This document shows, one piece after another, positions 34,796-44,283 of a DNA stretch of 53,504 bases; the first letter of the stretch is position 1; the number at the start of each line of letters is the position of its first letter. A program made the translations under genes and the position numbers. The notes beneath the pieces were generated by a model. It made no database searches. It saw only the letters and a list, made by a program, of their open reading frames with translations, and was not told the DNA's origin. The stretch comes from JAGQUL01 sp038212015 (lineage in GTDB: Bacteria > Actinomycetota > Thermoleophilia > Gaiellales > SKUG01). The DNA lies in assembly GCA_038212015.1 (NCBI GenBank), contig JBBQUY010000014.1, forward strand, positions 1 through 53,504, in the 5' to 3' direction.

Positions 34796-35857
34796 TCACG
34801 CACCAGCTGGTCGATAGCGCACGAGACCATCGTCTTCACGCGCGCGCACGAGGCGTCCGTCGAATCGTGCTCGCTCCAGGTGCGCGAGCGATTCGGTCGT
34901 CGCGAATCGCTGGTTCGCCGGGTCGGGTCGCTGAGCTGCGAAGACGTGGGCGAACACCAGCCGAGCGACATCGTACGCCGCGGCGGCGCCCAGCTCGGAG
35001 ACCGCCCCGACGCAGTCGTCGATGCGGTCGTGGTGGTGCTGCACGAGCACGCGGGCGCGGGCGGCAGCATCGGAGAACGGGTCGCCGTGGCCGGGGAGCA
35101 CGAGCGTCGGGTCGAGCATCGCCACCTTGATGAGCGATTCGAGGTATCGGGCGAGCGGGTCCTTCTCGTGGCGGGGGAATCGACCGACCGCGGGTGAGAT
35201 GCGTTCGAGCAGGTGGTCGCCGGCGAGCAGCAGGCCGTCGCCGGCGCGATCGTGCAGGACCAGGTGGCCGTCGGCGTGCCCGGGCGTGAACACGACGCTC
35301 CACGTGCGGCCCGCGGCCTCGATGCGGTCGCCCTCCTCGAGCGGCTCCCAGGCGTCGTCGGGCGGCAGGTCGACTGCCATGCGCGCGAGGTCGGCTTCGT
35401 GGCGGAGCCGCTCGGCGACGTCGGCTGGCAGGCCGTGCTCGTGCAGGTGGGCGTCGATCGACTCGAAGTAGGAGGCCATGCGGCCGCGATCGCCCCAGAC
35501 GTCGGGTGCCTGCTGGATCGTCGACTTCGAGGCAAGCAGCGGCGCACCGGTCAGCCGGTGCAGCGCACCGGAGCCGCCGATGTGGTCGGGGTGATGGTGG
35601 GACACGACGATCCGGCACACGTCGTCCGGCGTGCGGCCGATCGCGGTGAGCGCGGCGCGCCAGAGCTCGGTGGCGAGCGGGGCAATGCCCGTGTCGAACG
35701 CGGTGACGGAGCCGTCGGCATCGACCAGCAGGTATGCGTTGACGGGGTCGACGCGGACGTGGAGCGGCACCTTCACGCGCCAGATGTCAGGGGCGACCTG
35801 GTCAGGCGGCTCGGACAGGACGCCGGCTGCATCGTTCGTCGTGGCGTCGAGGCTCAT
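34796..35857 (-). CDS. Metallo-beta-lactamase-fold hydrolase
   Basis: 353 residues from ATG 35857. The MBL zinc motif SHHHPDHIGG (H87, H89, D91, H92) is intact, followed by TPGHADGHLVLH, AGDHLL and GHGDP with the remaining metal ligands. A C-terminal domain of about 100 residues (from LVQHHHDRIDDCVGAV) resembles the winged-helix-like MBL_C/BLACT end found in glyoxalase II-like enzymes. The substrate is unknown; thioester or lactone hydrolysis is typical of relatives. It ends 51 nt before secG starts. Confidence 0.88.
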   Translation of the reverse strand: MSLDATTNDAAGVLSEPPDQVAPDIWRVKVPLHVRVDPVNAYLLVDADGSVTAFDTGIAPLATELWRAALTAIGRTPDDVCRIVVSHHHPDHIGGSGALHRLTGAPLLASKSTIQQAPDVWGDRGRMASYFESIDAHLHEHGLPADVAERLRHEADLARMAVDLPPDDAWEPLEEGDRIEAAGRTWSVVFTPGHADGHLVLHDRAGDGLLLAGDHLLERISPAVGRFPRHEKDPLARYLESLIKVAMLDPTLVLPGHGDPFSDAAARARVLVQHHHDRIDDCVGAVSELGAAAAYDVARLVFAHVFAAQRPDPANQRFATTESLAHLERARFDGRLVRAREDDGLVRYRPAGA

Positions 35858-35913
35858 CCACGCCAGTGTAGCCGTACGGGTGGCGACGAGCCCGGGTCCG
35901 GCGGACGAGCGGG

Positions 35914-36402
35914 TCAGCTGGACCAGATGGTGCCGGTGCCCTCGTGGGCTGCGGCGAGCGCGGCGCGGGCATCGGCCCACGTCGCGGCGTCGAGCGTGGC
36001 GGCCTCGCCGTTCGAGTTGCCGGTGCGAACGACGTAGAGCACGCCGCGAGAGTCACGCTCCGAGGTGTTCGTGACGAGTTCGGTGACGTCGCCGCCGGAA
36101 TCGACGACGATCGTGACGACGGGAAGTACCGTCGCGGTGACGGTGACGGCCGCGCTGGCACCGGTCGAGGGCGCGGACGCCGCGGGCGCGGTGCCCTCCA
36201 GCTTCGCGGCGAGCGCGGCCGAGGTGCGGAATCCGTAGGTGCCGGGATGCTGCGCATCTTCGCGAGGGAGCACGGCGGGCGCGCGGAAGGGCGCTGCCGC
36301 GGGCCCGGCCGATCCGTCGTGGGCCAGGCGCGCGGAGGCAACTCCGGCGAACGTTCCGACGAGGACGGCAACCGCGATGGCTGTGGAGAGGAGGCGTCGC
36401 AT
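35914..36402 (-). CDS. Hypothetical secreted protein
   Basis: 162 residues from ATG 36402. Residues 1-23 are a Sec signal peptide (MRRLLSTAIAVAVLVGTFAG then VASA-R, probable cleavage after ASA). The mature part is Ala/Pro-rich and then a compact beta-rich region (TVTATVLPVVTIVVDSGGD, GVLYVVRTGNSNGEAATLD). No family recognised. The upstream in-frame region to 36501 is not needed for the signal peptide. Confidence 0.65.
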   Translation of the reverse strand: MRRLLSTAIAVAVLVGTFAGVASARLAHDGSAGPAAAPFRAPAVLPREDAQHPGTYGFRTSAALAAKLEGTAPAASAPSTGASAAVTVTATVLPVVTIVVDSGGDVTELVTNTSERDSRGVLYVVRTGNSNGEAATLDAATWADARAALAAAHEGTGTIWSS

Positions 36403-36523
36403 CAGGTCGAGTGAACCACGGATCCGGGTGATCCGACAAGGGCTGAATTGCCCGCGATGACATCGGTTCCACGCGCCGCGTCGCGAAATGTGCCGAAACA
36501 TGGCCCCTTCAATGCCGCTCCGG

Positions 36524-39148
36524 TCAGCGATCGAGCGCGATCCGCAGGGTCACGATCGCGCCCGCCGCGACGGCGACGTCCACCACGCCGTCGGTGATCG
36601 AAGCCGGGCCGAGCGTCGTTTCGTCGATGCGTGCGCGCTGAACCTCGCGCACGCGTGGGCCGACGGTCAATCGTGCACGCGCGCCACCGGAACGCGTCGA
36701 GTCACCGCCATGCACGGTCGGCGCCCACCAGCGAGCGATGAGGTCGCCGCTTCCGTCGTCGGCGAGCTTGAGCGCGGATGCCACCACGCCCGTGCCGCCG
36801 ACATCGATGCCGAGCGTGTCGATGCGCGCGCGGGCATCCTCGGGCGTGATCGCCAGGATGTCGCGGGCGCGCGCGATCGCACCGCTCTCCATGACCGTGC
36901 GGCTGTCGAGGCCGTTGCCGGGCTCCTGCGACGAGTCGATGCCGAACGCCTCGAGCAGCAGCGGCCCGGCGAGGAAGGCACGGGCGTCGTCGAACGTTGC
37001 GTCGATGCCGACGGCAAGGTCCAGGCGGATCGGACCACGACACTGCGCACCAGGCGTGGCGAGCGCCGGACCGGCATGACCCGGGCGGCCGGCGATGTCG
37101 TCACGACTCAGCCAGCCGACCGACCGCAGGACGGTCAGCTCGAGCCGGCCAGCATCGGCCTCGTACTCGTGGATACCGCGCCCGGCGAGCAGGACGCCGC
37201 CCGCGCGAACGGCACCAGCGCAGTGGTCGAGCTGCGTCGGTGCCTGCCGCCAGGCGACGTCGGTGGCGGCGTGTCGCACCGGGCGCTCGATGACGGCGAA
37301 GTGTCCAAGCGCCTCGACCACGCCGTCCGTGTCGAGCCCGTCCACCTGGGCGCGCAGGCGCAGTCGATGGTCGTCGGCCTGATTGTCGATGTCCACGACG
37401 AGCTGCGCCGTGGCGCTGGTCTCGCTGACGCGGACGCGAGTACGGATTTCGTGGCACGTCGTGTCGGTGGCGCGGGCCGCCCGGTCAGCCGTGAGCGAGA
37501 CGGGCAGCTCGAGCACGTGGATCACGTCGAGCTCGGCGACGCCCGGTCCCGACATGCGAGTCGTGACGCGATCGATCGTCGCGACCAGCTCCGAATCGCC
37601 GGCCACGGCGCCAAAGTCGTACTCGTCGCCGGCGTCGCCCTGGTCGACCCAGTCGAGTCGCACGACGCGTTCCACGCGCACGAGCTCGAGCGCGCCCTCG
37701 CGTACGCGCGCATGTAGGTCTCCTCCGCGCACCTCGGTGTCGGACACGACATCGGCGCCGCCCCCGCGCTCGAGCTGCGCGAGCGGCACGAGCCGTCCGG
37801 GGCGACCGGGAGCGATCGCGACGGAGCTACCGTCGGCTCGCGCGGCGATGCCTCCCAGTCCTTCGGAGTCGTGCACGACGGCCTCGGTGCCGAGCTGCAG
37901 CGCGATGCGCAGGTCCTCCAGCAGCGAGTGACAGGTCGCGTCGACGCGGAGCGATCGGGCAGGCATCTCCAGATGCACGTCGTCGACGGAGCAGCCGCCG
38001 ATCGAATCGTGCGGATGGTTCTCGAGCACGAGCCGCCAGGCATGGCGCACGAATGGCAGCACATCGCGCAGTGGCCGCACGCCGGCGGCGACGGCGGTCG
38101 CCATGAGCGGTTCGACATGGCGTTCGAGCAGCGTCTGGATGCGGTCGTTGTCCTGCTTGAGCGGCACGCGTGCGGAGAAGATCGACGACAGGATCGGCGC
38201 GTAGCGTGAGCCGCGCAGCTCGCCACGGAAGCGCTCGAACGCTCGACCGTCCTGCTCGAGGCGGCGCTCGGCGTCGCGCACGGAGCCCACGTAGGCGTCG
38301 AGGCCGGTGATGCGGACGTCCGCGCCCGGCAGCAGCTCGCCGAGTCGGTCGACGATGAGCGGGAGCTGCTCCTGGACGGTCTCGTGGTCGCAGCCGGCGG
38401 CGAACAGCAGCGCGTCGGCATGCGCGTGCTCGATCAGGTGTGGCACGAGCTCCCGGACATGGTCGTAGCCGGATGGATCGTCGGCTGTGTTGCCACGGCC
38501 GAGCGTCTCGGCGTTGCAGTACCCGCTCGTGTACGGCGATCCCTGCACCAGGGCGAGCACGCTGTCCTTCCCGGACAGGGATTCCCAGCGAAACTCGTTC
38601 CCGGTGCGGGCGTGCTCGTCGCCCATCCCGCGCGAGAAGATGACGTTGTCGATGCCGAATCCGCGCAGGATCGCTGGTAGCTGGGCGACGTGCCCGAAGG
38701 GGTCGGGCAGGTAGCCGACGGCGAGGGGGTCGCCGAAGCGCGATGCGATGCGTCGGCCTTCGAGCAGGTTGCGGACCATCGATTCGCCGGAGACGAGGAA
38801 CTCGTCGGGCAGCACGTGCCAGGGACCGACCTCGAGGCGCCCGGCGCCGACGAGCCGTCGGATCCGGGGCTCCTCCTCCGGGCGGATCGCGAGGTAGTCC
38901 TCGAGCACGATTGTCTGTCCGTCGAGCACGAACGTTGCGAATCGGGGGTCGGAGTCGAGGACGTGGAGCACGCGGTCGACCATGCCGACCAACTGCATGC
39001 GGAACCGCTCGAACGTGCGGTACCACTCGCGGTCCCAGTGCGTGTGCGCGTACACGTGCACGCGCCATCCCTCGCTGCCGGGAACCGGTGGGGCGGCGAT
39101 CGCCATGGGTTGCAGATCAGGACCGGGGAGCGTCGAAGCTGTCGTCAT
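36524..39148 (-). CDS. Alpha-mannosidase, glycoside hydrolase family 38
   Basis: 874 residues from ATG 39148 (AGGA 8 nt upstream). The N-terminal catalytic domain has the zinc motif HTHWDREW (H37, D39) and the nucleophile in GYLPDPFGHVAQLP (D149), followed by the helical middle domain (HPHDSIGGCSVDDVH carries the distal zinc His) and the C-terminal beta-sandwich. It removes terminal alpha-linked mannose or processes mannosyl-glycerate-like substrates, like MngB. No sugar transporter genes adjoin it. Likely cytoplasmic since no signal peptide is present. Confidence 0.92.
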   Translation of the reverse strand: MTTASTLPGPDLQPMAIAAPPVPGSEGWRVHVYAHTHWDREWYRTFERFRMQLVGMVDRVLHVLDSDPRFATFVLDGQTIVLEDYLAIRPEEEPRIRRLVGAGRLEVGPWHVLPDEFLVSGESMVRNLLEGRRIASRFGDPLAVGYLPDPFGHVAQLPAILRGFGIDNVIFSRGMGDEHARTGNEFRWESLSGKDSVLALVQGSPYTSGYCNAETLGRGNTADDPSGYDHVRELVPHLIEHAHADALLFAAGCDHETVQEQLPLIVDRLGELLPGADVRITGLDAYVGSVRDAERRLEQDGRAFERFRGELRGSRYAPILSSIFSARVPLKQDNDRIQTLLERHVEPLMATAVAAGVRPLRDVLPFVRHAWRLVLENHPHDSIGGCSVDDVHLEMPARSLRVDATCHSLLEDLRIALQLGTEAVVHDSEGLGGIAARADGSSVAIAPGRPGRLVPLAQLERGGGADVVSDTEVRGGDLHARVREGALELVRVERVVRLDWVDQGDAGDEYDFGAVAGDSELVATIDRVTTRMSGPGVAELDVIHVLELPVSLTADRAARATDTTCHEIRTRVRVSETSATAQLVVDIDNQADDHRLRLRAQVDGLDTDGVVEALGHFAVIERPVRHAATDVAWRQAPTQLDHCAGAVRAGGVLLAGRGIHEYEADAGRLELTVLRSVGWLSRDDIAGRPGHAGPALATPGAQCRGPIRLDLAVGIDATFDDARAFLAGPLLLEAFGIDSSQEPGNGLDSRTVMESGAIARARDILAITPEDARARIDTLGIDVGGTGVVASALKLADDGSGDLIARWWAPTVHGGDSTRSGGARARLTVGPRVREVQRARIDETTLGPASITDGVVDVAVAAGAIVTLRIALDR

Positions 39149-39275
39149 GCGCGTGATCCTAGGCGTCATGCCGGCCGCGCCGGCGGGCGATGCGGACGCC
39201 TGCCATTGATTTTTTTATGAGATAGGTGCTTCTTGGCGATTCGACCTGATCGGTCGAGCAGCGTACGATCTCGCC

Positions 39276-39860
39276 ATGCTCCTCTCCCCCGTCACCGCAG
39301 GTCCCGCTTCACTCCCCACCGAGTCCGCATTCGCTACCCCCGAGCCGCCGGCTCGCTGGTCGCGCTTCTGGACGAGCCCGATCGCCAAGGTGGAGTACGG
39401 CACCGGGAGCCGCATTCCGCTCTGGAGCGAAGCCACGATCCCCGCCGAGCGCGGCCTGACCGGCGAGCGCCGCCCCGGGGTCACCTATGGTGGTGCGACC
39501 CTGGAGGCCGCGATCGAGGCAGCTCACTTGCTCGCTCGTGAACCGGTCGAGCTGTCGTTCAGCTTCCGCAACGGTCGAACCCGCACCACGCAGGTCAATC
39601 CGGCGATTGCCGTGCTGCGTGACGCGACGGCGGGCGCGTTCTGGCTCGCGCCGCTGCACACCACCGTGCGACTGCGTGACCAGTGGCTCGATGCGCCGCA
39701 CACGATCGACGGCCCCGCGTTCGAGGGTGCCGACGCGCTGCTCAGCTCGGCCACCGTGCTGTCGGCCACGCGCGACATGGTCGCGGTCGTCGGCCGTGAC
39801 GCCGTGCTCAAGCCGGGCGTCTGGGCCGATGCTCCCGACGACTCGCTCGATCGCGACTGA
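39276..39860 (+). CDS. Hypothetical protein
   Basis: 194 residues, no recognised family. It is a soluble mixed alpha/beta sequence with a few conserved-looking motifs (WSRFWTSPIAKVEYGTGSR, ELSFSFRNGRTRTTQVNPAI). First in-frame ATG. Divergent from the mannosidase, which starts 127 nt away, and convergent with the next small membrane protein, 5 nt from its stop. Confidence 0.6.
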   Translation: MLLSPVTAGPASLPTESAFATPEPPARWSRFWTSPIAKVEYGTGSRIPLWSEATIPAERGLTGERRPGVTYGGATLEAAIEAAHLLAREPVELSFSFRNGRTRTTQVNPAIAVLRDATAGAFWLAPLHTTVRLRDQWLDAPHTIDGPAFEGADALLSSATVLSATRDMVAVVGRDAVLKPGVWADAPDDSLDRD

Positions 39861-39865
39861 GCTCG

Positions 39866-40153
39866 TCAGCCCGTAGCGGCGTCGTCGAACCCGGGATCGT
39901 CGGCTGCCACGACGTCGAACGCGGCGAGCTCCTCGTAAAAGCCGGTCGTGTCCATCACCGTCTGGACGTAGCCGCCGTGAGCGGCGCGCCAGCGCCAGGC
40001 CAGGAACGTCAGGCCGAGCAGCGCGCCCGCGATGACGATTCCCGTGCCGCCGGCGACTGCCGCAGCGTCGACGGCTTCGTCGGCCGCCCAGAGCAGACCG
40101 AAGGACGCTGCAAACAGCAGCGATCCGGCGAGCGTGGCGGTGCGAAGCTTCAT
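39866..40153 (-). CDS. Small hypothetical membrane protein
   Basis: 95 residues from ATG 40153. Two hydrophobic helices (LAGSLLFAASFGLLWA at about 8-23 and GTGIVIAGALLGLTFLAW at about 35-52) are followed by a 40-residue acidic C-terminal tail (ELAAFDVVAADDPGFDD). No family recognised. Confidence 0.62.
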   Translation of the reverse strand: MKLRTATLAGSLLFAASFGLLWAADEAVDAAAVAGGTGIVIAGALLGLTFLAWRWRAAHGGYVQTVMDTTGFYEELAAFDVVAADDPGFDDAATG

Positions 40154-40361
40154 GTCATGAGCGTGCGGCGGCATCGAGGTCCGGTCAAGCGGGGTGCGGT
40201 CTGAGGCTGCATCGGCACGAACCGGGCCGGAACTTGAGCGAACCACCTCCCCGCCGATGCGCCGCCGGCGCGCCGCGAGCGCTGCTGCGGAGCGGGATTG
40301 CTAGCATTGACCTACCCTCGGCGTTGCCCCGCCCATACCCCCATAGGAGCTCCTTCCCTCG

Positions 40362-42413
40362 ATGGATGCGACCACCACGGCGCCCCCGGCGCTCGACCTG
40401 CTCTGTGTCAACACGATCCGCACGCTGTCCATGGACGGCGTGCAGGCTGCCAACTCGGGTCATCCGGGAACGCCGATGGCGCTCGCGCCGCTCGGTCACA
40501 GGCTGTTCACGCGTCACATGAAGCACGATCCGTCTGCTCCCGACTGGGCCGACCGCGACCGCTTCGTGCTGTCGTGCGGTCACGCATCGATGCTCATCTA
40601 CTCGCTGCTGCACCTGTCGGGCTACGAGGTGTCGCTCGACGACCTTCGTAATTTCCGCCAGCTGCACAGCCCGACCGCGGGCCATCCGGAGCGCGGCGAG
40701 GTCCCGGGGGTGGAGTTCACGACCGGGCCGCTGGGCCAGGGCGTGTCGTCGGCCGTCGGCATGGCCCTTGCCGAGCGCATGCTCGCCGATCGCTTCAACC
40801 AGGGCAGCCACACGGTCGTCGACCACTGGACGTGGGTGCTCGCCTCCGACGGTGACCTGATGGAGGGCGTCGCGCAGGAGACCGCATCGCTCGCGGCGCA
40901 CCTCGGGCTCGGCAAGCTCGTCGTGTTCTGGGACGACAATCGCATCACGATCGACGGCACCACCGAGATTTCCTTCACCGAGGACGTCGCCGCGCGCTAC
41001 GAAGCGTACGGCTGGCAGGTGCTCCGCCTCGACGACGTCGACGACCTCGACGCGATCGACGACGTCGTCGCGGAAGCTCGTGGCGACGAGGCACGCCCGA
41101 CGCTCGTCGTCACGCGCACCCACATCGGCATCGGGTCGCCGCGCCAGGACACGCCGCAGGCGCACGGCGAGCCGCTCGGCGAGGAGAACGTGCGCATCAC
41201 CAAGAAGAACTACGGCTGGCCCGAGGACGAGACGTTCCTCGTGCCGGACGAGGTCCGCGAGTCGTACGCATCGGTCGCGGAGCGAGGCGCAGTCGCGGCA
41301 TCCGCTTGGGACGAGGCGATGGCCGCGTTCGGCGCGGAGCATCCCGAGCTTGCCGAGGAATTCCGCCGACGCATGCGGGGCGAGCTGCCTGACGGCTGGG
41401 CAGAGGACCTCAACGCGCAGTCGTTCGAGGATGCCGGTGCCGCCGCGACGCGCCAGTCGAGCGGTCGGGCGATCAACCTCGTCGCGCCGCGCATCCCGGA
41501 GCTCGTCGGCGGCAGCGCCGACCTCGCCGGATCCAACCTCACCACGATCAAGGACGGCGGCGAGGTCTCGGCGGCCGACTTCTCGGGCCGCAACCTGCAC
41601 TACGGCATTCGCGAGCACGCGATGGGCGCGATCACCAACGGACTGCACGCCCATGGCGGCGTGCGCGCGTTCGGCGGCACGTTCCTCATCTTCAGCGATT
41701 ACATGCGACCGGCGATCCGCCTCGCGGCGCTGCAGGGCCTGCCGTCGATCTTCGTGTACACGCATGACTCGGTGTTCCTGGGCGAGGACGGTCCGACGCA
41801 CCAGCCGATCGAGCAGATCGCGTCGCTGCGCGCGATGCCGAACCTGCTCGTGCTTCGACCGGCCGAGGCGAACGAGACGCTCGCCGCATGGAAGGTCGCC
41901 CTGGAGCAGAAGGATCGGCCCGTCGCGCTCGCGCTGACGCGCCAGAAGCTCGAGCCGTTCCGGTACGGCGGTGATTCCAAGCTGGCCGGCGAGTCCGTCG
42001 TTCGCGGTGGCTACGTGCTGCGCGAGGCCACGGGCGGCACGCCCGAAGTGATCGTGATCGCGACCGGCTCCGAGGTGCACCTCGCGCTTGCCGCCGCGAC
42101 GCGGCTCGAGGAGGACGGAACCCCCACGCGCGTGGTCAGCATGCCGTGCCAGGAGCTGTTCATCGAGCAGCCGCGCGAGTGGCGCGACCAGGTGCTGCCG
42201 CCCAGCGTGCGAGCACGCGTGTCGGTGGAGGCGGCTGCGACGTTCGGCTGGGAACGCTTCGTCGGCGATGCCGGCGAGACGGTCGGCATCGATCGGTTCG
42301 GCCTGTCGGCTCCGGGCGACCAGGCGGCCGACGCGCTCGGCATCAACCTCGATTCCGTGGTGGCGGCCGCGCATCGCGCGCTCGCGACCGTGCACGGCTC
42401 GAACGAAGGGTGA
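40362..42413 (+). CDS. tkt: Transketolase
   Basis: 683 residues, normal length. It transfers two-carbon units between sugar phosphates with thiamine diphosphate. The TPP domain begins with NSGHPGTPMALAPLG, and GPLGQGVSSAVGMALAE and SDGDLMEGVAQE (GDG-type motif) bind the cofactor; the second half has YGIREHAMGAITNG, GGTFLIFSDYMRPAIR and EDGPTHQPIEQ with catalytic residues. ATG 40362 is preceded by AGGAG. First gene of a three-gene operon with rpiB and tal. Confidence 0.96.
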   Translation: MDATTTAPPALDLLCVNTIRTLSMDGVQAANSGHPGTPMALAPLGHRLFTRHMKHDPSAPDWADRDRFVLSCGHASMLIYSLLHLSGYEVSLDDLRNFRQLHSPTAGHPERGEVPGVEFTTGPLGQGVSSAVGMALAERMLADRFNQGSHTVVDHWTWVLASDGDLMEGVAQETASLAAHLGLGKLVVFWDDNRITIDGTTEISFTEDVAARYEAYGWQVLRLDDVDDLDAIDDVVAEARGDEARPTLVVTRTHIGIGSPRQDTPQAHGEPLGEENVRITKKNYGWPEDETFLVPDEVRESYASVAERGAVAASAWDEAMAAFGAEHPELAEEFRRRMRGELPDGWAEDLNAQSFEDAGAAATRQSSGRAINLVAPRIPELVGGSADLAGSNLTTIKDGGEVSAADFSGRNLHYGIREHAMGAITNGLHAHGGVRAFGGTFLIFSDYMRPAIRLAALQGLPSIFVYTHDSVFLGEDGPTHQPIEQIASLRAMPNLLVLRPAEANETLAAWKVALEQKDRPVALALTRQKLEPFRYGGDSKLAGESVVRGGYVLREATGGTPEVIVIATGSEVHLALAAATRLEEDGTPTRVVSMPCQELFIEQPREWRDQVLPPSVRARVSVEAAATFGWERFVGDAGETVGIDRFGLSAPGDQAADALGINLDSVVAAAHRALATVHGSNEG

Positions 42414-42418
42414 CGGAC

Positions 42419-42898
42419 ATGCAGCAAACGATCGCCATCGGTGCCGACCACGCGGGGTACGAACTCAAGGACGAGGTCGGCCGGATCCTGCAGGCCGCCG
42501 GCTTCGAGGTGCTTGACCTGGGCACCAATGGCCCGGAGAGCGTCGACTACCCCGATTTTGCGGCGGCGGTGGGTCGCGCCGTGCAGGATGGCCGCGCGTG
42601 GCGCGGCGTGGTGGTGTGCGGCTCGGGCGCGGGTGCATGCATCGCGGCGAACAAGCTGCGCGGTATCCGCGGGGTACTCTCACACGACACCTACAGCGCG
42701 CACCAGGCGGTCGAGCACGACGACGCCAACGTGCTGTGCATGGGCGCGCGCATCATCGGCGGCGCGCTCGCCGAGGAGATCGTGCTCGCGTTCGCACGTG
42801 CGGAGTTCACGGGCGAGGAGCGCCACCAGCGCCGCCTCGACAAGGTGCTCGCCCTCGAGGCGAGCGAACAGGCAGACCAGGAGCACGCACCAGCATGA
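42419..42898 (+). CDS. rpiB: Ribose-5-phosphate isomerase B
   Basis: 159 residues. IAIGADHAGYELK begins the LacAB/RpiB fold; CGSGAGACIAANKLRGIR is the phosphate/anion loop with the active Cys; and RQ-type HDDANVLCMGARIIG follows. It interconverts ribose-5-P and ribulose-5-P. GAAGGG sits 8 nt before the ATG; a GTG at 42410 overlapping the tkt stop is an alternative. Its TGA overlaps the next ATG. Confidence 0.95.
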   Translation: MQQTIAIGADHAGYELKDEVGRILQAAGFEVLDLGTNGPESVDYPDFAAAVGRAVQDGRAWRGVVVCGSGAGACIAANKLRGIRGVLSHDTYSAHQAVEHDDANVLCMGARIIGGALAEEIVLAFARAEFTGEERHQRRLDKVLALEASEQADQEHAPA

Positions 42899-44010
42899 TG
42901 AGCCGCGCGAATGATCGACTGACACGCCTCGCCGAACTCGGTCAGGCACCATGGCTGGATTCGATCAGCCGCGACTGGCTCGACTCGGGCGAGCTCGACA
43001 CGATGCGCGACCGACTTGCGCTGCGCGGCGTCACGAGCAACCCATCGATCTTCCAGGCGGCGCTCAAGTCGACGACTTATGACGCGGACGTTCGTCGTCT
43101 CGCGGAGGAAGGCCTCGACGACCGTCAGGTCTTCCAGCACCTCGCCACCGACGACATCCGCGCTGCGTGCGACGCATTCGCGAAGGTCCATGCGGCGACC
43201 GGCGACGGGTACGTGTCGATCGAGGTCGATCCTGACCTCGCGCACGACACGGAGGCGACGATCGCGCAGGCCCACGAGCTGTGGGCGACCGTGCGTCGTC
43301 CCAACCTCATGGTGAAGATTCCCGCCACGGAGGCGGGACTGCCTGCGATCGAGCAGGTCATCAGTGAAGGCATCAACGTCAACGTCACGCTCCTGTTCGA
43401 CGTGGGCGTCTACTCGCGCGTGCGCGAATCGTGGCTCCGTGGCCTCGAGCGACTGCACGCCGACGGGGGCGACGTCGCCGCGCTCGCGAGCGTCGCGTCG
43501 TTCTTCGTGAGCCGCGTCGACACCAAGGTCGACGGGATGCTCGACGAGCTGGACGGCGAGGACTGTCGCGAACTGCGCGGTACCGCCGCCGTCGCCAACG
43601 CCGTGGTCGCGTGGGCGGACGCCCAGAAGCTGTACGAGGATCCGCGCTGGACGCCGCTCGCCGCCGCTGGCGCGCAGCCGCAGCGACTGCTGTGGGCGAG
43701 CACCGGCACCAAGGATCCGAGCTACTCGCCGACCAAGTACGTCGACGAGCTCGTCGTGGAGGGCACCGTCAACACGATGCCGCTGGCCACGCTCGAGGCA
43801 GTTGCCGCCGGCACCGGCGACGTCGTCGTGACGATCGACGACGCTCGCGTCACTCGCGCGCGCCGTGAACTCGATCGCCTCGCCGAGTGCGGCATCGACA
43901 TGTCGCGGGTCACCGATGAACTGCGCGACGAAGGCGTCGCCGCGTTCGTCTCGTCCTTCGACGGCCTGCTCGCCGACGTCGCGTCCAAGCGCGCTGCGGT
44001 CACGAGCTGA
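42895..44010 (+). CDS. tal: Transaldolase
   Basis: 371 residues, like the longer bacterial TalB/Tal family. The Schiff-base lysine is K141 in RPNLMVKIPAT; VTSNPSIFQ and the NVTLLFDVGVY strand are the usual barrel motifs. It transfers dihydroxyacetone units, so with tkt and rpiB the operon covers much of the non-oxidative pentose phosphate pathway. The start overlaps the rpiB stop (ATGA) with CAGGAG upstream; a strong terminator follows. Confidence 0.95.
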   Translation: MMSRANDRLTRLAELGQAPWLDSISRDWLDSGELDTMRDRLALRGVTSNPSIFQAALKSTTYDADVRRLAEEGLDDRQVFQHLATDDIRAACDAFAKVHAATGDGYVSIEVDPDLAHDTEATIAQAHELWATVRRPNLMVKIPATEAGLPAIEQVISEGINVNVTLLFDVGVYSRVRESWLRGLERLHADGGDVAALASVASFFVSRVDTKVDGMLDELDGEDCRELRGTAAVANAVVAWADAQKLYEDPRWTPLAAAGAQPQRLLWASTGTKDPSYSPTKYVDELVVEGTVNTMPLATLEAVAAGTGDVVVTIDDARVTRARRELDRLAECGIDMSRVTDELRDEGVAAFVSSFDGLLADVASKRAAVTS

Positions 44011-44026
44011 CGCATCAGAATTGCCG

Positions 44027-44057
44027 CGGGGCCCGACACAGGCGATGTCGGGCCCCG
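44027..44057 (+). terminator. Terminator of the tkt-rpiB-tal operon
   Basis: An 11-12 bp perfect stem (GGGGCCCGACA with TGTCGGGCCCC and a closing C-G pair) with a 7-nt loop, 16 nt after the tal stop. Confidence 0.85.
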
Positions 44058-44240
44058 AAGCTGATGATCGGACGGGTGCCCCCGCGCCGATCGTGTGGCT
44101 GAGCGTATGTCGTCCCTCCGGATGAAGGTGCCTGTTCGGTAGTCGCGAGAAGCCTGGGGGGCAATGTCGCGCGAACGTGGCTCCGGTTGAGAGGGTCGCA
44201 CCCGGTTTGCAGGCGGGACGACGAACTCGGCCATGATCTT

Positions 44241-44265
44241 CCCGAGACGTTTGCAGGCGCTCGGG
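44241..44265 (-). terminator. Hairpin after the large gene at 44284
   Basis: CCCGAG (44241-44246) pairs with CTCGGG (44260-44265) 18 nt downstream of the minus-strand stop. The 272-nt gap to tal also holds two copies of GTTTGCAGGCG (around 44207 and 44250), one of them inside this hairpin loop. Confidence 0.5.
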
Positions 44266-44283
44266 AATGCTTGTCGTGTGTCG

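Noticed and set aside
40185..42395. 736-codon frame antisense to transketolase
   Set aside because: Transketolase is unmistakable on the plus strand.
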